Part shown: one piece after another, positions 49,097 through 49,424 of the stretch
Position numbering within the stretch: position 1 is the first letter of the stretch
How the letters are laid out: the number at the start of each line of letters is the position of its first letter
Made by a program: the position numbers and the translations under genes
Notes under the pieces: generated by a model
What the model saw: only the letters and a program-made list of their open reading frames with translations
Told to the model about the DNA's origin: nothing
Database searches by the model: none
From: Deltaproteobacteria bacterium
Lineage (GTDB): Bacteria > Myxococcota > UBA727 > VGSZ01
Direction: 5' to 3'
Length of the DNA: 49,424 nucleotides
NCBI GenBank assembly: GCA_016177705.1
Contig: JACOUT010000021.1
Span: 1 to 49,424, forward strand

Positions 49097-49424
49097 TCGC
49101 CGCGCTCGCTCTCTTGCTCGCCGCGGCGCCGCCGCCCGTCGCCGACGCCTGGCCCGACATCGCGATCGCCGCCGCCGCCGTCGCCGAGCTGCCCGAGGCG
49201 CCGCTGCTCGCCTTCGTGCGCGGCGGGCCGCACCCGCCGCCGCTGCTCGACGACGACCTCGGCGCCTCGCTCGAGGCGCTGCGCGTGGCCGAGGGAGCGC
49301 TGCCGCCGCTCGACGCCGCGCTCGCTCGCGCGCGCTGCGCCCTGCCGGCCGACGCGCAGCTCGAGCCGGTGCGCGCGGCCGGCGACTGGGTGCTGGCGCT
49401 GGCGGTCGCCGACGCACGCGCCGG
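49093..49424 (+). CDS. secreted protein of unknown function, C-terminus cut by window edge
   Basis: A GTG at 49093 overlaps the preceding TGA (GTGA) and starts a frame that runs off the window end (110 codons seen). Residues 1-12 are a hydrophobic signal (A-A-L-A-L-L-L-A-A-A-P), then an Ala/Leu/Pro-rich helical region with D-D-D-L-G-A-S-L-E-A-L-R and one cysteine. No family is recognised. It is translationally coupled to the carboxylesterase and may work with it in the envelope. Confidence 0.65.
   Translation, partial: MIAALALLLAAAPPPVADAWPDIAIAAAAVAELPEAPLLAFVRGGPHPPPLLDDDLGASLEALRVAEGALPPLDAALARARCALPADAQLEPVRAAGDWVLALAVADARA

Overview
The window is a very GC-rich (by eye about 70% G+C) chromosomal segment with dense genes, strong G/C third-position bias and frequent GTG starts. 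The organism is most likely a Myxococcota/deltaproteobacterial-type predator or soil bacterium. This rests on the number of secreted lipoproteins of unknown role, the large alpha-2-macroglobulin lipoprotein, the YfbK-type vWA lipoprotein, the thrombospondin-type-3/(Glu-Gly)n lipoprotein, the HYDIN/ASH-PKD lipoprotein and the PilT-type motor ATPase. No rRNA, tRNA, CRISPR array, insertion sequence or phage gene was seen, so this looks like native chromosome rather than a mobile island.

Layout. 1-968 (minus): a truncated membrane protein, ftsB and a cysteine-free ribosomal protein S18. 1144-4253 (plus): a PhoR-like sensor that has lost its kinase motifs, translationally coupled to a 546-residue membrane protein. 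4298-9171: a cyanophycinase-like S51 lipoprotein, two small overlapping convergent genes, an ASH/PKD lipoprotein and an RsmJ-like methyltransferase. 9174-15195 (minus): fluoride channel crcB, a vWA lipoprotein, then a lipid set (PlsB-type acyltransferase, a GpsA homologue lacking both catalytic lysines, a HAD/App1-like phosphatase). 15388-17890 (plus): a small lipoprotein, a YafK-type L,D-transpeptidase and a lipase-like lipoprotein. 17906-22218 (minus): alanine racemase behind three overlapping parvulin/SurA-like chaperone genes. 22283-23856: two membrane proteins, one a pseudokinase.

23942-34322 (plus) is a surface-polysaccharide locus: Gfo/Idh/MocA dehydrogenase, two hexapeptide acyltransferases, polyprenyl-phosphate-type GT2, two DegT/DnrJ aminotransferases, an SDR epimerase, a methyltransferase, then a large polytopic membrane protein, an alpha/beta hydrolase and a START-like protein joined by 4-nt stop/start overlaps. 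The enzymes fit synthesis of an amino- or diamino-sugar (possibly an uronate) and its transfer at the membrane.

34521-49424: secreted proteins, the (EG)25 lipoprotein, the 1470-residue alpha-2-macroglobulin-like protein, an orphan heme-copper-oxidase-I-like protein, a PilT-family ATPase, a zinc-ribbon protein, a YdjM-like membrane protein, transaldolase, a coiled-coil periplasmic protein, a carboxylesterase and a truncated secreted protein.

A recurring signal is a promoter of the form TTGNCR-16/17 bp-TA(G/C)NNN whose -10 box often lies only 4-8 nt before a start codon that has no Shine-Dalgarno sequence, implying many leaderless or near-leaderless transcripts. Genes that do carry a clear Shine-Dalgarno form a second class.
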